Part shown: one piece after another, positions 9,829 through 17,887 of the stretch
Layout: each line of letters starts with the position of its first letter
Numbering within the stretch: the first letter of the stretch is position 1
From: a virus
Strand: one strand, 5' to 3'
IMG/VR virus record: IMGVR_UViG_3300046009_006332
Coordinates: 1 to 24,792 of that record
Length of the DNA stretch: 24,792 nucleotides
Translations under genes and position numbers: made by a program
The notes under the pieces: generated by a model
Seen by the model: only the letters and a program-made list of their open reading frames with translations
What the model was told of the DNA's origin: nothing
The model's database searches: none

Positions 9829-9840
9829 TGATATTTATAT
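9829..9840 (+). promoter_or_regulatory. Candidate late promoter motif, copy 2
   Basis: TGATATTTATAT starts one base after the stop of the 2504-residue gene and ends 38 nt before the ATG of the LysM gene. It fits the same 12-base consensus as the copies at 2283, 14174, 14614 and 19976. It could give the LysM-hub genes their own transcript. No experiment supports this. Confidence 0.4.
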
Positions 9841-9878
9841 ACAATAGATTTTGATTCTTAATATCATTAGAGGGTTTT

Positions 9879-10214
9879 ATGGCAAATCGCTATGAAAGTT
9901 CATATATAGTTAGTAACGCAAAGAAAATTGAATCGGACGGTACTGAGAAATATATTAGAAGATTATCTTCTGTATTTTATCCGAACTTTGAGAAAACAGA
10001 GGATGTTCGCATTCTCTCACAAGAAGGAGACCGACTAGATATTCTTGCACAAGAATATTATAATGATGCTTCACTATGGTTTGTTATAGCAAAAGTTAAT
10101 AACTTAGGAAAGGGGAGTTTAGATATTCCTGCTGGAAAAATAGTTAGAATACCTTATTATCAAGAAGACGCAGGTATACTTACATTGTTGGACAATTATA
10201 ACACTTGGAGATAA
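9879..10214 (+). CDS. LysM-domain baseplate protein (gp53-like)
   Basis: This is a 111-residue protein. The ATG at 9879 follows AGAGGG at 9869-9874. Residues 44-93 form a LysM fold: VRILSQEGDRLDILAQEYY, then DASLWFVIAKVNNL, then IPAGKIVRIP. In T4 gp53 and in phage and injection-system equivalents, a small LysM protein sits in the baseplate and joins the wedge or tube to the hub; it does not act as a cell-wall hydrolase. The order tube-initiator-like, LysM, hub agrees with this. The N-terminal 40 residues (YIRRLSSVFYPNF) are short and basic, as expected for an assembly tail. The stop is three bases before the hub start, so the two are co-translated. Confidence 0.85.
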   Translation: MANRYESSYIVSNAKKIESDGTEKYIRRLSSVFYPNFEKTEDVRILSQEGDRLDILAQEYYNDASLWFVIAKVNNLGKGSLDIPAGKIVRIPYYQEDAGILTLLDNYNTWR

Positions 10215-10217
10215 GAG

Positions 10218-12233
10218 ATGCCTGTATGGGGTGGCGCATATGAAAATCCATTTTATCACGCATCACTTGGTTATGTAAAAGGTGAATTAGCTGCAAGGGC
10301 AAATAATGCTGGTAGAAAAATTAGAGCTGGAAAAACCAATAAAGCACTCGAATGGTCGTATGGAAAAACAGCATACGGTCATATATCAGGTGGTGGAATA
10401 ACATTGGGCTTCCCTGGAAGTAAAGTAATGTCTGATTCATCAGGTAATTTAAAATTATATAACTCTCGTAATGTTCCAAAATTTCCATTGTTACAATCAA
10501 TAGATATTACAAACGATGGTACTATTGGTTCTTTGTTACGTGGTAAATTTACATTTACATATTTTCCAGAAATGTATGGTGGCGGATTTAGTATGGCAGG
10601 TATTGATAAAGCATTCTTTACACCGGGTAAAGATGTTGTTCTTTCATGGGGATGGAGCTATGGTGGAGCGGGATCAAGACAATCATTTACTGGAATAGTA
10701 AATAATTTCAACTGGTCATTTAATGCAGACTTATCTATGACTGCGGATTGTTCTGTTGTTTCTGCCGCAACCATTGCACTCGGTATGTCAGGTGATCAAA
10801 CCGTAAAACCAGCAGAAGGAGCGCCGGTTGAAGAAGTTCAAGATCCAACTGAAGTTGCAATACAGGCAAGTAATTTATCTTCAGTTATTGATGGTGACTT
10901 AGGACTTGGTGACAAAGAACCTGCTGAAGAAGGAACACCACCAATCCCAAAAGACCCACCAGTAACAACAGATACAGGTGGTGCTGGTATACCTGTATTT
11001 GAACCAAAAGAACCAGGTGAAATATTAATATTACCGAAGAGTAATACTATAAATAAGTATTTGGATTATGTTGGTATTGGATGGCCGTTTCAAGATAGTC
11101 AACCAGATGAGGAAGTAACACCCAAAGATCCACCAGACCCACCAGGTGATTCGGAGGGTGCGGCAGCAGTAAAACCATTTTGGTATATTACAGTTGGTAC
11201 TCTTGTAGATTTCACTAATATGTTAATTGAAAAATTTGAAGGTACGGGTGGAGCAACTGCGCTTGGAAAAATAATAAAAGTACTGTCAGACGGTAATTAT
11301 ACACAGGGTTATGCGGATATTCAATCTGCGTATCCGATAGATGTTATATTTCCGAATTCCGCAATGGGCTCTTATGGAGAATGCAAACCAGCATATGGTT
11401 CAGTTGAAAGTGAATTTGGTATTGGAGAAAAGATTTTTATTTCTGGTATTTTACTTGGTGTTGATTGGGTAAAAAAATCATACGATGAATTTATTACCGA
11501 GAATGCTGCAAACATACCATATAAAAATATTACAAAGTTTCTTGAAACTGTATTAAAAAGAATAAATATTGCTTCAGGTGATATGTATCAAATATCTGCT
11601 GTATTGTGTGAACCTCCAACTAATTTTGATGGTAATTCATCTGCTGGTCTTTCTAAAACAATACTATCGATTGAAGATGCAAATATTGCAAAATCAATCA
11701 CAGACGATGTTGACGCTAAAGCAATTAGGTTTGAAGCAACTATTTTTAAACCGTTAATAAAATCTGTTAGTATATCATCGAAACCACCTGCAGCAATGGC
11801 GGCTGCTGCTTATACAAAAGCAAGAGGTGGCAAACCCTCTAATATTGAAACACCAACTGGAGCAGCAGGTGCTACTGATACAACAACTGCAGATATTGCA
11901 AAAGCTGTTGCAAATTTTACAAAGACTGGTTTCAACTTATCGTGGTGTGAAGCATTCAGAGGATTACTGACTAAAAAGAAGAAATTAGCATCAATTCCAG
12001 GTAGTGCGCATTGGATTAATCAAGCACTATATCCAATTGATTTTACGGTAACAATTGATGGAATTAGTGGATTTCGATTTGGTGATGTTATAAAAACATC
12101 TTTAGTTCCAACATCATATAACAACGCAGGTTTAGTATTTGTTGTTACTAAGATAGATCATAAAATTAGTGCAGCTGGTTGGGAAACTACATTATCAACT
12201 GCTGCAAGAATTGGTATGGGTAAATTTGGCTAA
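10218..12233 (+). CDS. Baseplate hub protein, late-control-D/gp27-like
   Basis: This is a 671-residue protein. The ATG at 10218 is three bases after the LysM stop, with GGAG at 10207-10210. Residues 90-185 look like the first hub barrel: LLQSIDITNDGTIGSLLRGKF, then GKDVVLSWGW, then SFTGIVNNFNWSFNADLSMT. The C-terminal part at about 604-664 has the typical late hub pattern: DFTVTIDGISGFRFGD, then FVVTKIDHKISAAGWETTLS. Residues about 194-320 are an acidic, Pro-rich, low-complexity insertion (for example EEVTPKDPPDPPGDSEG). Hubs of this class form the trimeric ring at the tail tip that connects tube and spike. I see no lysozyme domain and no spike repeat. The name rests on fold-like patterns and gene order, not on a database match. 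Confidence 0.75.
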   Translation: MPVWGGAYENPFYHASLGYVKGELAARANNAGRKIRAGKTNKALEWSYGKTAYGHISGGGITLGFPGSKVMSDSSGNLKLYNSRNVPKFPLLQSIDITNDGTIGSLLRGKFTFTYFPEMYGGGFSMAGIDKAFFTPGKDVVLSWGWSYGGAGSRQSFTGIVNNFNWSFNADLSMTADCSVVSAATIALGMSGDQTVKPAEGAPVEEVQDPTEVAIQASNLSSVIDGDLGLGDKEPAEEGTPPIPKDPPVTTDTGGAGIPVFEPKEPGEILILPKSNTINKYLDYVGIGWPFQDSQPDEEVTPKDPPDPPGDSEGAAAVKPFWYITVGTLVDFTNMLIEKFEGTGGATALGKIIKVLSDGNYTQGYADIQSAYPIDVIFPNSAMGSYGECKPAYGSVESEFGIGEKIFISGILLGVDWVKKSYDEFITENAANIPYKNITKFLETVLKRINIASGDMYQISAVLCEPPTNFDGNSSAGLSKTILSIEDANIAKSITDDVDAKAIRFEATIFKPLIKSVSISSKPPAAMAAAAYTKARGGKPSNIETPTGAAGATDTTTADIAKAVANFTKTGFNLSWCEAFRGLLTKKKKLASIPGSAHWINQALYPIDFTVTIDGISGFRFGDVIKTSLVPTSYNNAGLVFVVTKIDHKISAAGWETTLSTAARIGMGKFG

Positions 12234-12251
12234 ATTTAAGTGAGGTTCACC

Positions 12252-12944
12252 ATGGCAATACGAAGAAAAATATATTATCCCGATGAACAGATAGAGAAAA
12301 ATCTCTTTACTAATGGTAGAGAATATATGTTCTTGGATAACTGGGAAGAGTATTCTGGTTATTTTCATAGATATAGTACTGGAGAAATATTTACAGAAAA
12401 GAATTGGGATCATGTTAAATCAAAAAGGTTGGTTCGATTCAAGGAAGGCTCTAAATCATATTTTAAGTATTTGGATTTGAAACAGTTTACTATATTACCA
12501 AATGGTGATAAACGGAAAACAATTGGAGAAACTACACAGTTTTATAAATACCGAGCACCGAGAGTGGTTAAAGTAAGGCCAACTTCTAAAGACTTGAAGA
12601 AAGGGAAAATACTAAGATATTTCGTTTATAAAAGAAATGAACCAGAACGTGTATTTTTTGAAATAGATGCAGACCAAGTGAAAAATTACTCTTCACTAAA
12701 TAAAGGGATAAACCATATATTATATGGATTAGTTAACATTACTTGGAAAGTAGATGGACCAGAATACGATATTTATAGTGGTTCTATTTTAATGAAGCCG
12801 GGTGTACACGATACAAATAAAAGAATTGTTTTGAGGAATGCAAAAAAATACCCTATGTTAGCGAAAGTAGTAACTAACTTTAGAAAATATTCTAAATATG
12901 ATACTGGCTTATCACACAGTACCGGTTGTATTAATTGTAAATAA
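12252..12944 (+). CDS. Conserved virion-type protein of unknown function
   Basis: This is a 230-residue protein. I take ATG 12252 as the start because GAGG at 12242-12245 is six bases upstream; a GTG at 12240 lacks such a site. The N-terminus (RRKIYYPDEQIEKNLFTNG, then MFLDNWEEYSGYFHRYSTGE) looks like a type I remember from other myovirus structural regions, always without a function. It is rich in Tyr, Lys and Arg, has no signal peptide or membrane segment, and ends in STGCINCK, whose two cysteines might bind metal. It lies just after the hub and six bases before the next gene, so it is probably made with the late genes and may be a baseplate or neck component. Function is not established. 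Confidence 0.65.
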   Translation: MAIRRKIYYPDEQIEKNLFTNGREYMFLDNWEEYSGYFHRYSTGEIFTEKNWDHVKSKRLVRFKEGSKSYFKYLDLKQFTILPNGDKRKTIGETTQFYKYRAPRVVKVRPTSKDLKKGKILRYFVYKRNEPERVFFEIDADQVKNYSSLNKGINHILYGLVNITWKVDGPEYDIYSGSILMKPGVHDTNKRIVLRNAKKYPMLAKVVTNFRKYSKYDTGLSHSTGCINCK

Positions 12945-12950
12945 AATATT

Positions 12951-14171
12951 ATGTTTCAAGATAAATCGTGCGTTTGTGTTCCATTACTTTCAAATTGGAA
13001 CAAGCATTCTTCTGATACCGCAGTAATTGGTTTGTACTTTCGATTCACCGATGGTACAGATACGTATATTAACTTTACACATCCAGATGAACTCGATTCC
13101 GATATTCAATTAACTCATATTAAGTTATCGTCAACTTCTCTTGTGTTTAATAAGAAGGCAATGCTTTATCATGGGTTCAATGAAGGTATTGATTTGAATT
13201 CATACTTACATTATTACGCTGGTGATAATCTAAATCCAAGAGAATTTTATCCAAAGGGGATGGAAGTTTTATCTACTAAGTTCTTTAGAATAGATGATTT
13301 AGGTCATGTTATACCATTGGCAAATCAATTGGAATGGGCAAAGAAGATTGCAGAGTATGTTTTACGGTTTGAACAATTTAGAAGTGAAAGTATAATAACT
13401 CAACAATGTATTGACTATTGCAATGACTTTACAAATGTATTTTATGAAATAGAAAAGAATGAAATTCTTGTTGGTGATGAACGTAAGAAACAAAATTATA
13501 TGTGGTACACCGCAACAAGTAGACCGAGCAATGCGTGGAATAACTTTAACTTCTCTGCATTGAATAAAAAAGACGGTACAAGAAATAAAATTCACTCAAG
13601 ATTTGAAGGTGGGAAAATAGTTCAGTTTGATTATGACGCTTTCCATATTAAGTTATTAGCAAAGATTTTAGATTATAAATTTGACTACCACCCATATGAA
13701 CAAATAAAAGCAGAATTAGGAATGGATGGCGAGTATGACGCATTCAAAACAAGAGTGTTTCAAAACATCTATGGTAGAATAACATCAGACTTTATTCAAC
13801 ATCCATTCTTCCAACGTGTACAAGTGGTTATAGATCAATTGTGGGAAGGGTATGAAAATGATGGTTATGTTGATTCTCACTTCTATGGCAAACTATTCAG
13901 AGGTATCCAAGACCCAACACCGAATAAAATATTTAATTATATACTTCAATCGTTAGAAACTGAATATAATGTGAAAAAGATTAAAACTGTTTTACCTATT
14001 ATTAACGATAAAAAGTCTATTTTCTCTATGTATTTGTACGATGCATTCGTGTTTGATATACATCCAGACGAAGAAAACCTAATAAATCTATTAAAAAATA
14101 TTTTTGAAACCGATGGAATGACAGTAAAAGTTTATGCTGGTGATGACTTTGGTGCTATTAAAAGAATTTAA
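12951..14171 (+). CDS. Stand-alone DNA polymerase A-like protein (palm and fingers, degenerate exonuclease region)
   Basis: This is a 406-residue protein with ATG six bases after the previous stop and no good ribosome binding site, so it is probably translationally coupled. Family-A polymerase marks appear in order. TATSRPSNAWNN (187-198) matches the TxTGRLSS-PNLQ signature. FDYDAFHIKLLA matches motif A, with D227 as the metal ligand. FKTRVFQNIYG matches motif B: K266, F270 and Y274 keep the spacing of E. coli Pol I K758, F762 and Y766. N329 and Q333 match N845 and Q849. YDAFVFDI matches motif C with D364. Differences from Pol I are H232 at E710, Y262 at R754 and A365 at E883. Residues 25-80 recall the 3'-5' exonuclease fold without its acidic residues. 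At about two thirds of Klenow size it may be a minimal polymerase or a non-catalytic relative. Confidence 0.7.
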   Translation: MFQDKSCVCVPLLSNWNKHSSDTAVIGLYFRFTDGTDTYINFTHPDELDSDIQLTHIKLSSTSLVFNKKAMLYHGFNEGIDLNSYLHYYAGDNLNPREFYPKGMEVLSTKFFRIDDLGHVIPLANQLEWAKKIAEYVLRFEQFRSESIITQQCIDYCNDFTNVFYEIEKNEILVGDERKKQNYMWYTATSRPSNAWNNFNFSALNKKDGTRNKIHSRFEGGKIVQFDYDAFHIKLLAKILDYKFDYHPYEQIKAELGMDGEYDAFKTRVFQNIYGRITSDFIQHPFFQRVQVVIDQLWEGYENDGYVDSHFYGKLFRGIQDPTPNKIFNYILQSLETEYNVKKIKTVLPIINDKKSIFSMYLYDAFVFDIHPDEENLINLLKNIFETDGMTVKVYAGDDFGAIKRI

Positions 14172-14173
14172 TT

Positions 14174-14185
14174 TGATATTTATGT
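14174..14185 (+). promoter_or_regulatory. Candidate late promoter motif, copy 3
   Basis: TGATATTTATGT starts three bases after the polymerase-like gene and ends 34 nt before the TTG start at 14220. It matches the window-wide consensus. No terminator separates it from the upstream gene, so it would add to read-through transcription. Confidence 0.35.
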
Positions 14186-14219
14186 AAGTACAATTTATGT
14201 AAAAATTGAGAGAGAATTA

Positions 14220-14609
14220 TTGAAAACACAGTTGGTATGTACTTTTGCTAAAAAATATCAAATAGAAAGAACATTGGATAACATAAAAGAAAATTTTAAT
14301 GTATTAAACAACAAAGTTTTCTTATTCCGTTCTTTTGATGTTAAAGATGAATGTATCCTTTCTTATAATATTATAATGGATACATATAAAAAGTTTTTAC
14401 CCAATTCCATCATGGTTCATCAGAAGAAAGAAACAAATACGATATATACGATAAACGCCTTAAACGAACTGATTATGAACTTGAATAATGGTGTATTGGA
14501 TAAAACATATCCTATTGAATGGGAAAGATATAGAAATTGTGCTTTATTGAAAAATAAAGACGGTTTCAAGGTTGTTAAAATAATACTAATTAATATATAT
14601 AATTTATAA
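14220..14609 (+). CDS. Small conserved phage protein, TTG start
   Basis: This is a 129-residue protein beginning at TTG 14220, with the purine-rich GAGAGA just upstream at about 14209-14214. No ATG lies near the N-terminus in this frame, and starting later would remove the conserved-looking first strand (TQLVCTFAKKYQIERTL). The middle has KKETNTIYTINALNELI, then a Leu/Asn-Gly turn, then IEWERYRNCALLKN. I have a memory of this arrangement in small unnamed proteins of other myoviruses and know no function for it. It contains no metal-binding or catalytic motif that I recognise. The last 15 residues are strongly hydrophobic (VVKIILINIYNL), probably a buried strand rather than a membrane anchor. 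Confidence 0.65.
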   Translation: MKTQLVCTFAKKYQIERTLDNIKENFNVLNNKVFLFRSFDVKDECILSYNIIMDTYKKFLPNSIMVHQKKETNTIYTINALNELIMNLNNGVLDKTYPIEWERYRNCALLKNKDGFKVVKIILINIYNL

Positions 14610-14613
14610 ACAA

Positions 14614-14625
14614 TTATATTTATAG
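14614..14625 (+). promoter_or_regulatory. Candidate late promoter motif, copy 4
   Basis: TTATATTTATAG begins four bases after the previous stop and ends 32 nt before ATG 14658. It would open the accessory block 14658-17882. Surrounding DNA is almost pure A/T, so chance occurrence is more likely here than at 9829. Confidence 0.35.
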
Positions 14626-14657
14626 TATATGTATTACATTATATATTAGAAGAAAAT

Positions 14658-14975
14658 ATGAAAAAAGAAGAACTTGTAGAAGTAATTACACAGAGAGTAC
14701 TTGAAAAGCTCAGCGAACGAATTTCATTATTGGAATCGAGTGGATTTGATATTATATTCAGTTCTCTTAGAAAAGAGTTGAATAAAATAGCTATACTTCC
14801 AGATAATGTAATTGACGCAAGCCAGTACAAAGAACACGAATTAGTCGATGCTTTGAAGAAAATTGGTTATGAGTATAAAAAACCAATGGGTAACAAACTA
14901 CATTTTTTTAATAAAAAAACAAGTATAAGTCTGTATCTAATTCAGAAAACTTTGAAAATAACACTTATGCCATAA
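14658..14975 (+). CDS. Hypothetical protein, 105 residues
   Basis: The ATG at 14658 follows a purine stretch (agaagaaaat) that is only a weak ribosome binding site. The N-terminal half (EELVEVITQRVLEKLSERI, then LRKELNKIAI) is charged and predicted helical. The second half (HELVDALKKIGYEYKKPMG, then KLHFFNKKTSISLYLI) could form a small strand-rich domain. I recognise no family. It is followed ten bases later by the 448-residue gene and is likely transcribed with it. It has no signal peptide and no cysteine. Confidence 0.6.
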   Translation: MKKEELVEVITQRVLEKLSERISLLESSGFDIIFSSLRKELNKIAILPDNVIDASQYKEHELVDALKKIGYEYKKPMGNKLHFFNKKTSISLYLIQKTLKITLMP

Positions 14976-14985
14976 GAGACATTAA

Positions 14986-16332
14986 ATGAAAAAAACACAG
15001 ACTAAAAAAGTACGTATTATTAAAGAAGATGTTTCTTCTGCAAATATAAGCCCCATAAGTTACATGGTGTTTATAGATATTTCTAGTTATCTATTCAAAG
15101 GTCGTGGTTTATTAAATTCTATGTTTTCAAGTAAAGCAACTGAATCTATTACAAAATGGTTTGGTAGAGTAAAAGAAGACGAAACTTATAAGGAAAATGA
15201 AGAGGCATTCAAAGCCATTTCTTCAAGATTTATGGGCAATCCTATTTTGAAAAAACTTTATAGTTCAATAGACAAACTTAAAACCATTTCAACTGGCGAA
15301 ACAGATCAAAGTGAAAGAGATAAAGATATTGAAAACTTATTGGGTAAAATAAGTTTATTTATTAAAAATAGACTTACAAAAAAAGAAAGAGAACTTATTG
15401 GTAAAATTTCAACTGTAGTTAATTCGATTGGTAATAATATTTCTTCTACCATAAAATCAGACTTAGAAGCAATGACAAAAGCAGAAGCACCTGCACCAAT
15501 CCAGCCAAAATCTAATGAAGAAAAACCAAAAGTAGAAGGGAAAGTAAATGAAAGACTAAAAAATAAGTTGCGTAAGAAAATCAAAGAAATAGTACGCACT
15601 AACATTATCAATCAACATTATAAAAATGAAGGAGTTTCTAAAATGAAAACGCAAAAAGACTTGGTAAACGAAGGAAGAAGAATCCAAGAGACTTTTAGGA
15701 AAAAAGTTAATGAGGGGTTTTTTGACAAAATAAAAGATGTGTTCAGAGATTCAGAGGAGTTTAAAGAGTTGGTAAAGCAGTTTGGCCTTGATAGAGAGAA
15801 GGTATTAAAGAAATCAGATGGAACTGTTGATGTAGCTAATGTATTTAGGGTAGATGGTAATTTTGATTGGATGGACGCTGATAAAAAAGGTTTAGCACTT
15901 GCAGTTAATAAAATTTTAAATAACGGAACTTTACAGATAAGTAATATTACAGGACAACCAACTCTTTTCAAATTAGAAAGATGGCCAAGAATATGTGCTG
16001 AAGTTACGATTACAAAATGTGACTTGGTTAGTTTTGAGGGATTTGCAATTGAGCTTGAAGGCGGCGGTAAGGTAGAAGTAAATCAATGTGATAATTTAAA
16101 ATCTTTAAAAGGTCTTCCGTCATCACTTAAAGACTTCAGTTTTGGGTATGGTGATTTCAAAAATTTTGAAGATTTTGGTGATGTTAAGACAACTCGAATA
16201 GTAACTTTACCTGGTACAAGTAAGATGGCGGTTGAAGCATTAAAAGCAAGTAACAATGATGTTAAGGCAGCAGAAGCGGCGTTATCGAAACAAACAGGTA
16301 TGACAATCAGTCTTCGTGGTATTAAAAAATAA
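14986..16332 (+). CDS. Two-part protein: helical lysine-rich N-terminus, packaged-protein-like C-terminus
   Basis: This is a 448-residue protein from ATG 14986, with only a weak GAGA upstream. Residues 1-219 are mostly charged helices (for example IENLLGKISLFIKNRLTKKE), then a Pro/Lys linker (APAPIQPKSNEEKPKVEG) and a very basic helix (KLRKKIKEIVR). Residues 220-448 begin with a second N-terminus, MKTQKDLVNEGRRIQETF. Then comes a helical stretch and a leucine-rich-like part with TITKCDLVSFEGF and KVEVNQCDNLKSLKGLPS, similar to short LRR-like segments common in large phages. Nothing suggests an enzyme. A strong internal ribosome binding site inside the gene (see next entry) suggests it makes two products, or is a fusion of two genes that lost the stop between them. 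Confidence 0.65.
   Translation: MKKTQTKKVRIIKEDVSSANISPISYMVFIDISSYLFKGRGLLNSMFSSKATESITKWFGRVKEDETYKENEEAFKAISSRFMGNPILKKLYSSIDKLKTISTGETDQSERDKDIENLLGKISLFIKNRLTKKERELIGKISTVVNSIGNNISSTIKSDLEAMTKAEAPAPIQPKSNEEKPKVEGKVNERLKNKLRKKIKEIVRTNIINQHYKNEGVSKMKTQKDLVNEGRRIQETFRKKVNEGFFDKIKDVFRDSEEFKELVKQFGLDREKVLKKSDGTVDVANVFRVDGNFDWMDADKKGLALAVNKILNNGTLQISNITGQPTLFKLERWPRICAEVTITKCDLVSFEGFAIELEGGGKVEVNQCDNLKSLKGLPSSLKDFSFGYGDFKNFEDFGDVKTTRIVTLPGTSKMAVEALKASNNDVKAAEAALSKQTGMTISLRGIKK
15643..16332 (+). CDS. In-frame internal product with capsid-targeting-like N-terminus
   Basis: ATG 15643 lies within and in frame with the 448-residue gene. It is preceded by AAGGAG at 15629-15634 with eight bases between, a far better site than that of the longer gene. 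The product would be 229 residues. Its first residues, MKTQKDLVNEG, resemble the start of T4 internal protein III (MKTYQEFIAEA, recalled). The segment to residue 25 is closely shared with the gene at 20017. VNE-G occurs at residues 9-11 and 22-25 and looks like a prohead-protease site. The rest is a helical part followed by an LRR-like part. Whether the ribosome uses this start, the upstream one or both cannot be decided from sequence. Confidence 0.5.
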   Translation: MKTQKDLVNEGRRIQETFRKKVNEGFFDKIKDVFRDSEEFKELVKQFGLDREKVLKKSDGTVDVANVFRVDGNFDWMDADKKGLALAVNKILNNGTLQISNITGQPTLFKLERWPRICAEVTITKCDLVSFEGFAIELEGGGKVEVNQCDNLKSLKGLPSSLKDFSFGYGDFKNFEDFGDVKTTRIVTLPGTSKMAVEALKASNNDVKAAEAALSKQTGMTISLRGIKK

Positions 16333-16968
16333 TTGCAAGTGATAAAGTTAATTAATATATTAAAAGAAATGGGGATAGATAAGGGTGCGTTCCATGGATT
16401 TGGAATGAAACCACAAGATATGCGTGTTGATAGTTGCAATGTGGAATGGACAAGTCCAGACCAAGATACCGGTTGCCCTGCGTTTTCTGATTCAACTAAA
16501 ATTACAGAAGAAGATATTACCAAGGCAATCGAATATCTAAATACGGAAAAACTAAAAACATTAATAGCATATTCAAGGGGTGGCGCAATATTATTACAAG
16601 CGTTATCTATGGGTGCTAAGAAACCATCAACAGTTTATTTAGTGGCTCCTGCTTGGAATAGACAATGGCCTACTGTGAGTTTAACTGGTTCTGAAGTAAA
16701 CGGAAGTGGTGCAATAATTCATGGTGGTAGTGATAATGTAGTTCCATTAAAACATTCTGTAATATTAGCAAAGGCAAGTGGTATGCCACTATATGTTTTT
16801 CCAGGTGCTAATCATGTTAGTATATTAAAAAATAAAGATAATCCAACATCTGGTATTTTATTGAAAAACTTAGATGAAGCAATGGAAATATTACCAGATT
16901 GGGGAAAAACAGGAAAATGTTCAGATGCAGAGTTGATAATACAAACAGATTTTGTAAATAATATTTGA
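16333..16968 (+). CDS. Alpha/beta-hydrolase fold protein (esterase/lipase-like)
   Basis: About 211 residues, starting directly after the previous stop with TTG 16333. GTG 16339 (giving IKLINILKEM) or ATG 16369 are alternatives; none has a good ribosome binding site, which points to translational coupling. The catalytic order of an alpha/beta-hydrolase is visible. An early HGFG loop (21-24) could form the oxyanion hole. The nucleophile elbow is LIAYSRGGAIL with S81, where the usual first Gly is Ala. The acid is in HGGSDNVVPLKHS (D134) and the histidine in FPGANHVSIL (H161). It would hydrolyse an ester or a related bond; the substrate is unknown. No signal peptide is seen. Its place between a gene with a packaged-protein-like N-terminus and the ParB-like gene suggests a host-directed or virion-carried enzyme. 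The fold call is firm, the role is not. Confidence 0.75.
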   Translation: MQVIKLINILKEMGIDKGAFHGFGMKPQDMRVDSCNVEWTSPDQDTGCPAFSDSTKITEEDITKAIEYLNTEKLKTLIAYSRGGAILLQALSMGAKKPSTVYLVAPAWNRQWPTVSLTGSEVNGSGAIIHGGSDNVVPLKHSVILAKASGMPLYVFPGANHVSILKNKDNPTSGILLKNLDEAMEILPDWGKTGKCSDAELIIQTDFVNNI

Positions 16969-16976
16969 GTCATACC

Positions 16977-17882
16977 ATGAGTAAATTAAGTGTGTTGTTG
17001 GGTGAAGTTAGAGATTTCAAACGAAGTGCAATAGATAACGCTAAATTTCGTCTTAGAGAAACATTCATTAATGAAGACGCCCTTAACGAAGACAAGGGGA
17101 CAAATATATTGAAAACGATTCTAAAAAAGGATTACAAGCAATTTGTTGCTTCTCTTGGTAAACACATAAAAGATCCAAAATTTATTGCAGCGATAGAAAC
17201 ATTGTCTGACAAAGCACCTGTAAAAACATCCGCAATTGCACCTGTCTGTACGGATTTAAGACCAACTCAAAATGAAGTTGTAATGGATAAATCTTTAAGT
17301 TATCCACTAACAGATGTACCAAGTGCCGAACAATACTTAAAAGGTGGAGTGGTTGCGGTTGCAGGTAAATCAATTATAACATCGGGTGGTGGTAAATATG
17401 TAATAGATGGACATCATAGATGGTCACAAGTGTTGTGTATTAATCCAGAAGCTAAAATTAAAGCATTAGATTTAACAGATATTAAAGAACCAATTGAAGC
17501 ATTAAAAGCAACACAACTTGGTATTGCAGCTCAAACTGGAGATGTTCCCAAAGCATCTGGTGGTGGTGTCAATTTGTTTACTGTTAGTCAAGACGAGCTA
17601 AAAAAATATGTTATTGATAAAATAAAAGAGCCAGTTGTTGCTGTGTTTGAAAAATATGGTAAAGGTGATACACCAGAAGCAATTGCAGATTATATTTGGG
17701 AAAACGTTAAAGTGTTAAAATCTACAAGTAAACCAGTTACGGGTGCACCGAAGCGTGACGTTATGCCCCAAACAGATGATGCTCCACAATGGGTTGATAA
17801 CACTTTCAATGTTGAGAAATTGCCAGAAGAATTAACTAATCGATTCAAAGAACTATTACGGTATAACAACAGAGATAAATAA
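16977..17882 (+). CDS. ParB/sulfiredoxin-like domain protein
   Basis: A 301-residue protein from ATG 16977, eight bases after the hydrolase stop. An upstream in-frame TTG at 16965 overlaps that stop and has no ribosome binding site. Residues about 85-175 look like a ParB/Srx fold: VPSAEQYLKGGVVAVAG, then YVIDGHHRWSQVL with the D-G-H-H-R signature at 144-148, then IKALDL. In ParB this loop binds CTP or acts in nuclease-like relatives, and in sulfiredoxin it binds ATP; phage versions are mostly uncharacterised. The N-terminus (KLSVLLGEVRDFKRSAIDNA) and two NED steps (INED at 31-34, LNED at 36-39) recall cleavable packaging leaders. The C-terminal third is Pro/Lys-rich and then helical. A terminator follows six bases after the stop. 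Confidence 0.7.
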   Translation: MSKLSVLLGEVRDFKRSAIDNAKFRLRETFINEDALNEDKGTNILKTILKKDYKQFVASLGKHIKDPKFIAAIETLSDKAPVKTSAIAPVCTDLRPTQNEVVMDKSLSYPLTDVPSAEQYLKGGVVAVAGKSIITSGGGKYVIDGHHRWSQVLCINPEAKIKALDLTDIKEPIEALKATQLGIAAQTGDVPKASGGGVNLFTVSQDELKKYVIDKIKEPVVAVFEKYGKGDTPEAIADYIWENVKVLKSTSKPVTGAPKRDVMPQTDDAPQWVDNTFNVEKLPEELTNRFKELLRYNNRDK

Positions 17883-17887
17883 AATCA

